64,000 bases of DNA from Picochlorum sp. 'celeri' (taxonomy: Eukaryota > Chlorophyta > Trebouxiophyceae). Positions 50,501-60,798 of the stretch are shown piece after piece (the first letter of the stretch is position 1; every line of letters begins with the position of its first letter). A program made the position numbers and the translations under genes. The stretch is from assembly GCA_010909725.1 (NCBI GenBank), contig JAACMV010000030.1, positions 1 to 64,000 of the forward strand. Reading direction: 5' to 3'. The notes below the pieces were generated by a model. It saw only the letters and a program-made list of their open reading frames with translations. It had not been told where the DNA came from and searched no databases.

Positions 50501-50835
50501 ATCTTTATCCAATTCGGGGCGACCAAACTCTGTCACACCCTCCACGGAGGCAACCCTCCTCTTCTCCTTCTCCTGCCATGCCAAGGATGAGCACAACAGG
50601 GACAGTGTTTTCCCAGAACCTACATCGAACGAAACAGTTTGAGTTCACAGGTGTGATGAGTCGCCATCCATGAGCAAGAAAACACACCAGTGGGAGCCTC
50701 GAGCAAAGCGTTGTGCTTCTTCTCTAGTGCTGATATCAGTTTGCCCATAAAAGAGAGCTGCGTCCCGTATGCCGAGTGAGGAAAACAGACATCACATCCA
50801 CCGATTTTGTACGACTTGCTGTTTCCCTGCTCCAT
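47577..50835 (-). CDS. FANCJ/BRIP1-type DNA helicase with 4Fe-4S cluster
   Basis: Exons 50835-50688, 50619-48576 and 48498-47577, introns 68 and 77 nt; 1037 residues. The first splice falls inside Walker A (EAPTG/SGKTLSLL). Ordered motifs: the N-terminal ALEKKHNALLEAPTG, RIYYATRTHSQIAQV (Ia), four FeS cysteines in HYCVNAH, EEACEDA, GHCQYF and KGCPYYM, the DEAH box FDEAHNIED, VVLTSGTLAPLDSF, GKVSEGLDF and QALGRCIRHKNDWGAI (VI). GPYNYFLDPVIRRS and the FeS spacing favour FANCJ over RTEL1, DDX11 or XPD. It unwinds DNA 5' to 3', including G-quadruplexes, in crosslink repair. The C-terminus has a PIP-like LMSLEDFFSAKK and a perfect 27-bp tandem repeat encoding MNEPPAPAN twice. Confidence 0.88.
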
Positions 50836-51234
50836 ACTGGTGTAAGCTCTCTCTTTACAACAGTTGGTTGAAATTCAAACTCGTGAAACAAGTCCACGCC
50901 TCACCCCTCATCAAGCTCAGCGAACACAAGCTTTTGAATGGCTACTTAATTAAACTCTAGGACATTTTTATACTCCTGGTTCCCCGAAAACACCTGGCGT
51001 TTGACCATCTGATAGGGATGTCTCGGTAAAAGTATAGTGACCCATCGGCATAGCTCGCCGATCGGTCGGATGGAATCAAGCTGACGATGGGGAATTCGAA
51101 AGGAGAATTTCCGGGCCTGTGATCTTTCGAAACAGTGCTATACATCGGATCAATTACTGTGTAATAATCCCCTATAAAAAATATTGGATCAGCGTGATAA
51201 GGTATATTTCCTATTCAACTGTAAACAGGCAAAC
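50836..51234. promoter_or_regulatory. Divergent promoter of FANCJ and the lumenal pentapeptide gene
   Basis: These 399 bp lie between two divergent start codons. No gene, strong palindrome or repeat is recognised. Confidence 0.45.
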
Positions 51235-51976
51235 ATGTTGCAACTTGTATGTCTGCCAACAAGTGGTGCTCCGGGAAAGAGGTTCCTTTGCTCAGGTGAG
51301 GATCGCGAATGCAACCTTATGATGTGTTCTTGGTGCCGATCACTATTAAATATTGCATTTGTCTGTAGATAAAAGGCATTGCAGTCGTTCTGTAGCTGTC
51401 CAGGCGACCCAGTCCAGGTCAGAGGCTGGAGTTCTCCTGGGAGGTTTGGCAGCGTCTTTGCTGTTGATTGGCAGTCCAATGTCACTGCATGCTGAATCAA
51501 ACACGAGACTTCCTCCCCTAGATACAGATCCAAACAGGTGTGAGAGAGCGACGGTAGGAAACACGATTGGGCAGGCAAATGCCGTCAGTGACAAAATATT
51601 GGATTTACGATTCTGCGATTTCACAAACAAGGATTTGTCGACCAAGACGTTGTCAGGGGCTCTTCTGGCGGATGCTATTTTAAAGGGTGCAAATTTGCAG
51701 GAAGCCGTCATGAGCAAGGCATATGCTGTTGGGGCAAATTTTGCTGGAGCAGATATGACCAATGCAGTTGTGGATAGAGTTGTTTTCGATAAAGCAGACT
51801 TGTCCAATGTCAAGTTTGTGAATGCAGTAATTACTGGAGCGACATTTGACGGTGCAAATTTGGATGGTGCTGACTTTGAAGATGCACTCATTGGTAGCGA
51901 GGATGCAAAGAGGCTGTGCAGCAATCCCACAATTACAGCAGAGTCAAAAGATCAGATTGGCTGCCGAGGCAAGTAA
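51235..51976 (+). CDS. Thylakoid lumenal pentapeptide-repeat protein (TL17-like)
   Basis: Exons 51235-51295 and 51369-51976, intron 73 nt; 222 residues. A bipartite plastid leader is visible: a basic, serine-rich first part, then a hydrophobic thylakoid-transfer segment GVLLGGLAASLLLIG with a cleavage-like LHAES (about residue 60-65). No twin arginine is seen, so Sec import is possible. The mature part has pentapeptide repeats of A(D/N)Lxx type (KGANLQEAV, GANFAGADM, FDKADLSNV, FDGANLDGADFEDALIG) and ends NPTITAESKDQIGCRGK. Order and ending match the plant lumenal 17.4-kDa protein (At5g53490). Its function is unknown. The leader lacks an ER signal, which argues for a primary plastid. Confidence 0.88.
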
Positions 51977-52082
51977 TTTAAATTAGTTGTAATTTAACCC
52001 TACCGCTATGAATACTTCCATATAATAATATATGGTTTGTATTCTAGATACAAATGTCGGTTTTGTTCTTAGGTAGTGATAA

Positions 52083-53939
52083 TCAGTCATCCGCGGGACA
52101 TTGATCGACATGTTTTCGTCTTTCGACTCCCAAACTGCCATTCCGTGGTTCCCATAAAACCCTGCCCCATCTGACGGCCTCTTGCATGGGAGTCGAGTGA
52201 TACGGTGGTCCGCTCGGCAAATCCAAATCGGCGGCAAAGGAGCATAACACATCCAGCACCTCTTGGTGGCCCCACTGAGCCGCAATATGGGCAGGTCTCC
52301 ACTGAGATTGGCACGCTGTCTTCTCATTAGGATTGTAGATGCCAGTTTCCAACAGCTGCCTCACAACTTTGTGTTTATTCCATTGACAAGCGAGGTGCAG
52401 TGGCATCCTCCCCTCCTGATCTGCTGCCATAAGGCATGACTCTGCCTCTCCTCTCTGACTCAGAACACGCAGTAATGCTTCGACTGAATCCGTCCAGCCG
52501 AATTGTGCGCAATAATGCATTGCGTTCTGACCACATGCTGATGTAGCGAGGAGATCAATGCTTTGCTGCTGCGCAAGAATCTCTATGATGTCAGTATGAC
52601 CACGAGCTGCAGCCCTGTGAAGAGAATTCATTTTACTCTTTGAATCGCACATGTTTGGATCAGCGCCTTGGTTCAATAAAATAGTTGCAGCTGTCTTTCG
52701 TCCATATCCGCAGGCAAAGAGAAGGGGTGTCCGACCAAAATCATCTCTTAGATTTGGATCACCTCTCCCATCCTGAAAATACCTCTCAAGAGCGGCCGTG
52801 TCTCCGAGCCATGCACATCGCCATACATCTAAAACTTGTTTCTGTTGTCTAATCATACGGTATGGTAAATTTCTCTGGAGAGCTTTGTTAGACATAATGC
52901 GTTCTTTCGGAGAGACAACTGTTTGAGTCCACTGCCTCTGGACTCCATCCTTTTTCAAGACGACCAAATGTCTCTGTAAGCCGTGTTTCTTTTCTTTCAA
53001 GAGAAACAAGATATCTAATCCAATTTGATCGATGAATTCCCGCACATGGTCTGTCACGGCATGGGTCCACACGACGAGGCGACCTCCTGGAACAAGCAAA
53101 CTCCCTGCCATCTCTGCAAGGTGCTTTAGCATGTCTGCCTCGCACGCGCAACCCCGGATCTCCTCCCTGTGGCCATATGGAATGTCTGTTACTATAGCAT
53201 CAATTGAATTCTCGCGAAATCTCAAACGCATGACGTCCGCTGCCAGTCCATCTCCAATGCCTGTGGCTGACTTTGTGAGGAATACATTTGCCAATTGCAC
53301 ATCTGAGAACAATACCTGAGTGTGATATTCTCGATGTGCAGTTATCGGAATAGATCCGGATCCACAACATGGGTCTAACACAATAGATCCTGGGAAAATA
53401 TTGGCGAACTGCAATGATAGCCTTGCCAGCAAAGGATCCAGTGTTGTCGGACCCCTCTCCACCACAGATGAGCTCTGAGTATTCCCTGATGGCTCATGCA
53501 AGATGGCACCTACCAAGTACCTACCATTGATTAAGAATACTGAGGACGGCTCCTCCTCCGCTCCATGAATTCCCTCGGTCAGTACCTGGGCATTTGTTGC
53601 ATTGCATGCATGTTTCAGTTGCCTGTTGGCAAGCACACTGCAGTCCTTATCGACGTTATATGCATGTATAATTTTTCTACCCATCATAGCCCCTTTCAAC
53701 GTGGTATCAATGCGGTCGATACGCACAAGTGAACTTATCAAGACAGATGATGCAACACTCTCGACGAGAGAGTCAAGTTTCTGCACCCTGGACAGAGTGA
53801 AAGATTCTCCGGTCCACGTCTCATCAAAGATCAATGGCCTTCCTTCGGTTCTTTTTTCATATTCATTGATTAATTCAGCTTTGCAAAACTCTGCGAGTTC
53901 TCTATGGAGCCGTGAAGGTCCCCAAACCAATAAGTGCAT
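52083..53939 (-). CDS. Trm11-like tRNA guanine-N2 methyltransferase fused to ankyrin repeats
   Basis: Single exon, 618 residues. The N-terminal half resembles TRMT11: MHLLVWGPSRLHRELAEFCK, then FLINGRYLVGAIL, the SAM-binding VLDPCCGSGSIPITAH (about residue 200) and the catalytic-loop VTDIPYGHREEIRGCA. The C-terminal third (about 395-590) contains five to six ankyrin repeats, for example DFGRTPLLFACGYGRKTAAT, NSLHRAAARGHTDIIEIL and GRMPLHLACQWNKHKVVRQL. Trm11 with Trm112 makes m2G10 in tRNAs. The usual catalytic (N/D)PPY is DIPY here. The domains are joined in one uninterrupted frame. The ankyrin part could bring in a partner in place of the missing THUMP-like contacts; that is speculation. 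Confidence 0.75.
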   Translation of the reverse strand: MHLLVWGPSRLHRELAEFCKAELINEYEKRTEGRPLIFDETWTGESFTLSRVQKLDSLVESVASSVLISSLVRIDRIDTTLKGAMMGRKIIHAYNVDKDCSVLANRQLKHACNATNAQVLTEGIHGAEEEPSSVFLINGRYLVGAILHEPSGNTQSSSVVERGPTTLDPLLARLSLQFANIFPGSIVLDPCCGSGSIPITAHREYHTQVLFSDVQLANVFLTKSATGIGDGLAADVMRLRFRENSIDAIVTDIPYGHREEIRGCACEADMLKHLAEMAGSLLVPGGRLVVWTHAVTDHVREFIDQIGLDILFLLKEKKHGLQRHLVVLKKDGVQRQWTQTVVSPKERIMSNKALQRNLPYRMIRQQKQVLDVWRCAWLGDTAALERYFQDGRGDPNLRDDFGRTPLLFACGYGRKTAATILLNQGADPNMCDSKSKMNSLHRAAARGHTDIIEILAQQQSIDLLATSACGQNAMHYCAQFGWTDSVEALLRVLSQRGEAESCLMAADQEGRMPLHLACQWNKHKVVRQLLETGIYNPNEKTACQSQWRPAHIAAQWGHQEVLDVLCSFAADLDLPSGPPYHSTPMQEAVRWGRVLWEPRNGSLGVERRKHVDQCPADD

Positions 53940-54020
53940 GGTTTCAAGTCATGCCTTTTCAACCAATTCACATGGTTCGCTCATCACAATCATGATTGTG
54001 CAAATACAGATTAAAAAAAG

Positions 54021-54047
54021 ATAAATAAATAAATAAATAAATTAATT
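54021..54047. repeat. AAAT microsatellite
   Basis: ATAAATAAATAAATAAATAA continuing into ATTAATTAA lies between the convergent-side end of the DnaJ gene and the start of the Trm11 fusion; several AATAAA-type polyadenylation signals are contained in it. Confidence 0.85.
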
Positions 54048-54056
54048 AAGGCATTG

Positions 54057-55241
54057 CTATCGATCATCCATCTTTTTTTCCATCATGGTCCAAACAGCTT
54101 GCTCCATTCGTTCCTTTGCTGTTTTCTTTTCCACCTGCTCATCGGCATATTTAAAGCTACGGAAGATTCGTCCTAATTCGTACAGGGCCTCCGCTCGAGA
54201 TTTTCTCTCCTGGTCAGAGATATTCTTCTCCCTGAGCACATTCCGGCATACTTTGGTGAGAGTGCCATCAATATCCACAGCATTCACTGCCCACATTGTA
54301 TCGAGCATGATCGGAAGGGCCTTCTCTTCTATGTCGGCCCTCGCGCTCGCTATTTCTTGTTCCGTCATTTCTTTCTGATCACTTTGGATAGCCCCAGACT
54401 TGTTCTCTAGCTGAACAAGCTCCTGCTGCGTATGCAGAGCTTTGAGTGCATAATTGATGGCTCTAAAATGACCCTTGATGACTCTGCCTTGGCGCTTCAT
54501 CGATGCAATCCCACTCGAAAAAAAATTACCTAATTCTATCTGTGCTTGGGACTGGTATGCCTTGCCGATGGCATTCAGCAAGTTTGGGCCATGAGGTGCT
54601 CTAGACAGGGCAGCAGCCTCCTCTGTCATACTCATTGTGAAGCCCTCCTCATCACCACAGGTGTACCTCATTATTATTATCTTGAGGTTCAATGTAAGAT
54701 CTTCTACTCTTTTTCGCTGAGCCTCCTGCAACAGCTCCATATCCGCGTTGACCCTGACAATAGTGGCAAGTTTCAGTTCGCCTATGAGGTGGAGGAAAGA
54801 GTCGCTCCCAAACAATGCTGCAAACAACTCTGCCCCGTCCACAAAGTCCACATCCAAGCCATCCACCCCATGAGCATCGTATTTTGCACGCAACTCTTCA
54901 TTTGAAAGGACGCTGTACGCATTGCTAATGGCCTGGAATTTCGCCTTTGCCCCTTCGTCACCTGGGTTCTTGTCTGGATGCAAATCCCTGGCTTTGACGT
55001 AGTACGCCCTCCGTATCTCACTCTGTGAAGCATTTTTGGAGACTTCCAACAAGCCATAATAGTCATGCTCGCTCCCAGGGGCCATGTACCGAGCTCTGAA
55101 CCAAGCAAACTGCTTCGACTCCTCCACAAGAGCACCACTGTTCCTCCCCTGTGCACCGGTACTCTTCCCACTAAAACTCCACATAACAATAGAATTATTG
55201 AATGTTATTAAAGCCGAATGGTCCGTGCCATTGTGAGGCAT
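54057..55241 (-). CDS. DnaJ (Hsp40) protein with DnaJ-X domain
   Basis: 394 residues from ATG 55241; in-frame ATGs at 55184 and 55085 are alternatives, the last one just 6 residues before the J domain. The J domain has [20 protein letters not shown], the HPD motif in [17 protein letters not shown] and [38 protein letters not shown] and the helical remainder fit the X domain of yeast Caj1/Djp1 and plant homologues. There is no zinc finger or G/F-rich region, so it is class III. It would stimulate an Hsp70; Djp1 relatives act in organelle import. Divergent from the NSE2-like gene. Confidence 0.85.
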   Translation of the reverse strand: MPHNGTDHSALITFNNSIVMWSFSGKSTGAQGRNSGALVEESKQFAWFRARYMAPGSEHDYYGLLEVSKNASQSEIRRAYYVKARDLHPDKNPGDEGAKAKFQAISNAYSVLSNEELRAKYDAHGVDGLDVDFVDGAELFAALFGSDSFLHLIGELKLATIVRVNADMELLQEAQRKRVEDLTLNLKIIIMRYTCGDEEGFTMSMTEEAAALSRAPHGPNLLNAIGKAYQSQAQIELGNFFSSGIASMKRQGRVIKGHFRAINYALKALHTQQELVQLENKSGAIQSDQKEMTEQEIASARADIEEKALPIMLDTMWAVNAVDIDGTLTKVCRNVLREKNISDQERKSRAEALYELGRIFRSFKYADEQVEKKTAKERMEQAVWTMMEKKMDDR

Positions 55242-55447
55242 TTGGCACGCAGGTGCTTAATAAGATTATTAAAAAAACCATGGGAAAAGAAAAAAGCCCG
55301 CATAGATTGGCGACCTTGGAACCACGGGCCTTACATTCAAAACTTGTGGATTTATTGAATCTGTCTCTGACCAGTTGGCTCTCAAGCAGACGTTTGATTC
55401 TGATAGTCGTTGTTAGTTGCTTGATTTCAAACTTTAACGACGTCAAC

Positions 55448-56340
55448 ATGGCCACCGAGTGTGCGGAATTCTCTGATACGGCAATTATTAAATGTTTTTC
55501 TAGTCACGGACTAAGCATTCAGGACGATTTAAACGTGCGGTTGTTGGTTTTGACGATACGGTGTGCGCGAACGACCCTGACGGTGAGGTGTCCTGTTTGT
55601 ATTGCAGAAGCTTAAAGAGGTTTTGGTTGTCCTGGGGACTGCAGCAGGCTTTGCAAAAGTGTATGGGGATCAGGGCGACTATGATCGTGCCTATCGCTCG
55701 GCTCTTGAAACAGTGGAGCAGTATAGAGAGCTGAAGCTTGTGTTGGATGCATTGGTGTACTTGGGGAGCAAGGGGAATGCGCATTCTTATCGGATTGGGA
55801 GTGATACGACGAACTTCGAGTCTTTGATTGAGGAAGCCGTGCTCACATTGAGGAGCGAGGGGCGTGCTGCGGTTTCTGCAGCAGAGGACAGTCTCATGGA
55901 GACTTTCCGGAGTGCAGAGAGGGAAGTTGCTCCTCAGACCCAGAACGAAGTGATTGACGATGAGATTGAAATCCAAGGTGGATCAGGCAATACAAAAAAT
56001 ACAAAGTGCCCAATTACGATGGTAGATGTACGTGTTTTTACATAGGTTGAATGCACTGGTTCAACCCACCCAGTGCAGTGGGTGTGGTCACAACCCTCAT
56101 GTCTCACAATTCATAAAACTGTGATATCTGCAGATTTACAAGCTCCAAGACCCAGTGGAAGACAAGAACGGGTTTGTATACGAAAAGAATGCAATCATGC
56201 TGTATATTAAAAAGGCAGGAGCTCGGCGGGTACCATCGCCAGTGGCTGAATCAAAAGACTACATAACATTGGAAGAACTCAAGCCAGCCACCCGTGTGCT
56301 TGAGGCTAGGCAGAAAGGGATGAATAATAATGCTCTCTAG
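55448..56340 (+). CDS. NSE2/MMS21-like SMC5/6 subunit with degenerate SP-RING
   Basis: Exons 55448-55534, 55608-56027 and 56134-56340, introns 73 and 106 nt; 237 residues. The N-terminal two thirds is helical. The C-terminal part begins CPITMVDIYKLQDPVEDKNG and continues FVYEKNAIMLYI, aligning with the SP-RING of MMS21 (CP...PV...CGHxYEKxAI). But only the first cysteine is kept: the CGH position reads NGF, and the later CP..C is VPSPVAE. Without zinc ligands it would have to fold like a U-box. NSE2 is the SUMO ligase of the SMC5/6 complex. An alternative is a divergent U-box protein. The 3' end overlaps the next, convergent gene by 4 bp. Confidence 0.6.
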
Positions 56341-57479
56341 GGGGTAGAGTTGTAATGCATGAGGCGCCCTGCTGCCAATGGCGAGTACCCAGGTGGTGAT
56401 GTCATATCCTGGCTCACAGATGCTGCCATGGGAATCACAATCTTTGGTTTGCTCTTCTGTTTTGTTTTCCCAGTGTAACTTGTGATGGGCTTCTCTTCAT
56501 CTCGTATCATATGGGTTTGCTCGCGTTCTTTGAGGCGCCTCAATTCTTTCCACATGCTGCTGTTCTCCCGGAGAAGAGAGGAGACCTGCTCCGTATGCTG
56601 AACTCTGAGCATTCGCATTTCCTCCTCCAATGATTGCATCTGATCCTGAGCATCACGCGACATGGATGCAATCGTCGATTTCAACGAATGTATCGTCTTT
56701 TTGTACATCTCTATGTCTCTTTCACGAGCCAAACACTCCTGACATGGAGCACGTGACTTTTGATTCTGATTTAGATCCTCACATGGGAGGGAGAAGATCG
56801 GTCCCACTGTTTCTGCGTCACGACACGAGTTCTTTCTCACACCTTCCGAAGCATTCTGTTGCGAAATATCTTCCTGGTGGCGCAATGGATCGTCCCCACT
56901 CAATGGTCTATCATCCACAGGCTCCTCTTCTCTATGCATGCTCACATGGGGGGCAACACCTTTTTCCTTGCCTCCCAAGTCTTCCTCCAAAACCTCCTTC
57001 TTGTCCTTCATCTCAAAAGCCACGTCCTCTTCAATCGATCTGTCTTGCTCCCAATTGCCTTCCTCGATCTTCTCTTCTTCTGTGGCCTCCTTTTCCTCTT
57101 CCTCAACAGAATTGGCACATGTCTCATCATCTGTGAAGGCATCCTCCGGAAACAAAGTTGTTATGGACTCCTCCACTGCCTTATGATCATTGAAAATCAT
57201 TGCTGGATCCTGTCGCTGTGCGGGTTCATCATCCACACCGATATAATCTGATGAACTTCGACTCAAACCACCACCACACACTGAAAAATAGACACTGCCC
57301 TCCTCTTTGGCTGAATACGCACTCCTCAGCGTGCACCCATCATCTATCGTCATATCTCGTCCAGAAGATATTTTTCGATGGTCACAGAGGTCGTCTGGGT
57401 CGGCATCATCCGTGTATGCAAAAGCACGAATCTCGTGCTTTGCCTTGTCACCAACTGCATCCAAACCACCACTCTGCAT
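56337..57479 (-). CDS. Acidic coiled-coil protein, unknown
   Basis: Single exon, 380 residues. A long glutamate-rich centre (for example EEEEKEATEEEKIEEG, about residues 125-175) is followed by a heptad-rich coiled coil from about 255 to 325 that begins after CQECLARERDIEMYKKTIHS and contains SLEEEMRMLRVQHTEQVSSL. The C-terminal tail is basic (GKTKQKSKPKI). No known domain. The CxxC at the start of the coil (PCQEC) could be a dimer contact. Confidence 0.55.
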   Translation of the reverse strand: MQSGGLDAVGDKAKHEIRAFAYTDDADPDDLCDHRKISSGRDMTIDDGCTLRSAYSAKEEGSVYFSVCGGGLSRSSSDYIGVDDEPAQRQDPAMIFNDHKAVEESITTLFPEDAFTDDETCANSVEEEEKEATEEEKIEEGNWEQDRSIEEDVAFEMKDKKEVLEEDLGGKEKGVAPHVSMHREEEPVDDRPLSGDDPLRHQEDISQQNASEGVRKNSCRDAETVGPIFSLPCEDLNQNQKSRAPCQECLARERDIEMYKKTIHSLKSTIASMSRDAQDQMQSLEEEMRMLRVQHTEQVSSLLRENSSMWKELRRLKEREQTHMIRDEEKPITSYTGKTKQKSKPKIVIPMAASVSQDMTSPPGYSPLAAGRLMHYNSTP

Positions 57480-57762
57480 TGTGCATCTGTGTCTTATTCA
57501 AACATGCACAAAACATATGCCATATATTTATATATCTGTGTGAGTGAGTGTGTCTGTGTGAATTATATTCAGGGCACTTGTAGCTGCCCTGAGCAAGTTG
57601 CCTCGTTACCGTCGCCAACTTGCGCAAGTGCGAGCATATATGCTCGTGGCAAAGTTCGGGCGCCACCTACCCCCTGTGGAGCACCAGACAATTATATTGT
57701 ATATGTACACAAGTCTCTATAATTTTACATACAGAAAACTATAGTGGTGTTATATTCACAAA
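57480..57762. other. Intergenic region with three consecutive inverted repeats
   Basis: Between divergent start codons lie three hairpins within 76 bp: AGGGCA/TGCCCT (57571-57590), GCAAGTTG/CAACTTGC (57593-57623) and a perfect 16-bp palindrome CGAGCATATATGCTCG (57631-57646). A GTGTGTCTGTGTG run precedes them. I could not fit the stretch to a tRNA, snRNA or snoRNA. Confidence 0.6.
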
Positions 57763-58877
57763 ATGGTGCACAATTGCAAAGGATACGCTGCCAGGGATCC
57801 CTCTGGCCAGATGAGCCCATACGATTTCGATCGTCGGGAAGGTAGGTTTGCAGGCATAGAATCATGATGCATTTGTCAGTAAAATAATCTATGTCCATTT
57901 TAAATACAGTTGGAGCTGATGATGTCCATTTGAAGATTCTGTATTGCGGCATGTGCCACTCTGATCTGCATCAGGTGAGGGGCGAGTGGGGAAACTCGAC
58001 GTTCCCGATGGTTCCAGGGCATGAAATTACCGGTGTAGTCGAGAAAGTCGGCTCTAATGTGACCAAATTCAAGGTGGGAGACAAGGCTGCCGTTGGATGC
58101 ATGGTGAACAGCTGCGGGTCCTGCAAGCACTGTGTGGTGGACTGCGAACAATACTGTCCAAAGTGCATTTTCACTTACAATGCCAAGGATGTGGATGGTA
58201 CCGTCACTCAGGGAGGTTACTCCACTCATGTTGTGGTGAATGAGAGGTTTGTGCTGAAATTCCCCGAGAATTTGCCATTGGATGCTGGAGCACCCCTGTT
58301 GTGTGCTGGCATCACAGTCTACTCTCCCATGAAGTACTTTGGGTTGGACAAAGAGGGTCTTCGATTGGCAGTTGTTGGTCTTGGAGGGCTTGGTCACATG
58401 GCGGTGAAGATCGGAAAGGCGATGGGAATGCACGTGACTGTCGTTTCAACCCATGATGGCAAGAAATCCATTGCCATGGAGGGCCTTGGTGCAGATTCCT
58501 TCCTGGTGTCCAAGGATGAAGCTGCCATGCAGGAAGCTGCGGGCACTTTCGATGGTATTATTGATACAGTATCGGCAAAGCACGATTTCGGCATGTACTG
58601 CTCTCTGTTGGATACGAATGGCAAGTATGTGGTGGTCGGTGCTCCCCCAGAGCCATTTGATGTGAATGTCTTTGGCCTTCTGTTCAAGAGAATCACGCTG
58701 GGTGGATCCCTCATCGGTGGAATCAAAGAGACGCAGGAGATGCTTGACTTCTGTTCGGCCAAGAATATCGTGGCAGATATCGAAAAGGTCCCGATGGACT
58801 ACGTGAACACTGCCATGGAGAGAATGCTGGCAGGGGATGTTAAATTCCGCTTTGTTCTTGATCTGGCAACAATCTGA
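57763..58877 (+). CDS. Zinc alcohol dehydrogenase of the CAD family
   Basis: Exons 57763-57841 and 57910-58877, intron 68 nt, 348 residues. Catalytic zinc ligands are in YCGMCHSDLH (Cys about 44) and VPGHEITG; the four structural-zinc cysteines are in CGSCKHCVVDCEQYCPKC; the Rossmann motif is VVGLGGLGHMAVKIGKAMG; VVSTHDGKKS after it fits NADP(H) use. The whole length matches plant cinnamyl alcohol dehydrogenases and yeast Adh6/7. In an alga it more likely reduces small aldehydes than lignin precursors. No targeting peptide. Confidence 0.93.
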
Positions 58878-58919
58878 TTTGCATTTTGAATTTGCATCTT
58901 TGTCTTTGCATACACTATA

Positions 58920-60630
58920 CTATATATTTTCAATAGCAAATTGAATGTGATTGCATTCAAGTGCAACGACATGGGTGACATCGTCTGCATGCACTGCACC
59001 AGTGTTTGACCAGTTCCAAATGACTCTGATCCTCGATACCCTTTTCGATACGAGATCAACCTCGTAAAACCAGCTCAATGCCAAATGGATTGTAGATGGG
59101 TCATTTTCAAAGAAGCATTGGCAGTGTTCGTCGATATTTTCAGGCATTTCCAGTTTCTTGGGGATTTGTTCCATGGCATCATCAAAATCATCCCCAAACA
59201 AGCCCCTGAGAAACATTTCGGCATCATCAGGGGTGAAATCCTCAATGGACTCGACATCTGAAGGGTCGTAACTCGTTCGATTGCTTTGTGGGTCCTGATG
59301 ATCTTCTGCCGTATCACTTGGTGCGATAATCCAGTCGTTGGCAGACAAAAGGCCTTTGCAAGGTGGCACTTGTGCCCCCCCTGTGCCTGTGTTGGAGTCA
59401 GATTCAGGCATGCTGGTGGTTTTGTAAAATTGCATACTTGTCTTTTCGTTCGAAATTGCAGGTCTTTCTTCGAACTGGGGAGATTTGCTGTGCGGAAATA
59501 GAACTTCTGGTAAGTTTATTTCATGTTTTGCTTGCTCACTACCACCCATCCTATTGATATCCTTTCCTGCCTGCCTGCAGTACATGATGTACCAATGTGG
59601 CACAGGAATGGATACAATCATATCATTTGTACCTTCAGCAACCAAATCGCTGCACCAGCATATCATATTTGCAGTAAATTCAACATATCAATATTCAAGT
59701 GGAACGGTACGGGAATACGTACCAATCGTCTGAAAAATCTGGAAATCTCATGAGCAAATTGGTGCATTCAACTCGGGACGCTGCCTTATCAATGCCCTGG
59801 CAATAATCTATAGTCTTTTGCACACCCTCAATTCGAAACCAGTTCGTCTCCAGCACGAAATCGTCAGCAAACAAACCGTATGAGTCAAGCAGCTCAATTG
59901 CTTTGGCAGCACTTCCCAACCTGTCTCCTCGTCTGATAATGTAGAGCACCCTTTCACCGAACGTATACATATCCATGATATGACTAGGAATATCTGGGGC
60001 GTGGCGAGATCTCGCATCAGGGTTCTCAGACAGTAGACCATCATCGAAATCCTCACTGTCACCCGAGCCCAACAGAGACCCTGGCTTTAGCTTTCCGTCA
60101 ACCACTTCCTTCAATAGTTTCCTAGCAGACTCAATCCTCGACAGAAATGACTCTGCAGACTCTGTCTCTTCATCGACAAACATACCTTCAGGAGGAGGTG
60201 GTAAATCTTCCCCCCGTTCGATCATTCCAGCCAATTCCTCCACAACAGATTCAGACCCCAGACTGGGTGGAATGTCCTCGGTAACCCCTAACACTGCTTC
60301 TAATTCTTCCATTGCCATTTTGAACAACTCTTCTCGCACTCTCAAACCATCTTCTGTCCCATCAACCCGTATATCTGAAGCTTGTCGCATCAATTCCGAG
60401 TATTGCTCTCGCAGTTGCTGTGCTTCTGACATGACCTCCTCGAGCCTGCGTTGCGCGTCCTCCTCCTTGCTTGATCGGCATGAGACCTCGCCTGTTGTTC
60501 GATTTATCCCACTATCAATGCGACTATATGCCCTGAAAACATCCTCTCTGAAGACAACTCCCACACACATGTCGCTGGGACGCAGGACGCTGGAACCCCT
60601 TGGTATCCTGCAGCCCTGGATCCGATGCAT
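58920..60630 (-). CDS. Hypothetical protein, two exons
   Basis: Exons 60630-59723 and 59649-58920, intron 73 nt with GTACGT donor and TGCAG acceptor; 545 residues. The first exon has a coiled coil (EEDAQRRLEEVMSEAQQLRE, about residues 55-80) and a well-ordered helical stretch near its end (MDMYTFGERVLYIIRRGDRL, then ETNWFRIEGVQKTIDYCQGI). The second exon is mostly polar with DDAEMFLRGLFGDDFDDAME and a C-terminal beta-like segment (LALSWFYEVDLVSKRVSRIR). I recognise no family. It is convergent with the alcohol dehydrogenase (42 bp between stops). Confidence 0.6.
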
Positions 60631-60798
60631 GGCTTCAATGAATATTACTTATGTATTCAAAAGGGTTCCTGAATGACAACAGCAATTTCTATTCCATGGA
60701 TCAAAAGTTCCTAAGTTAAAACTAAAAGTCAAACTTGACAACTTCAATACACGACGATTTGTCAGAAATTTGGCATATTTAATGAAAATGATGTATAG

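Noticed and set aside
57560..57665. snRNA, snoRNA or tRNA gene in the hairpin-rich intergenic region
   Set aside because: Neither strand fits the conserved sequences of U1, U2, U4, U5 or U6, or a cloverleaf.
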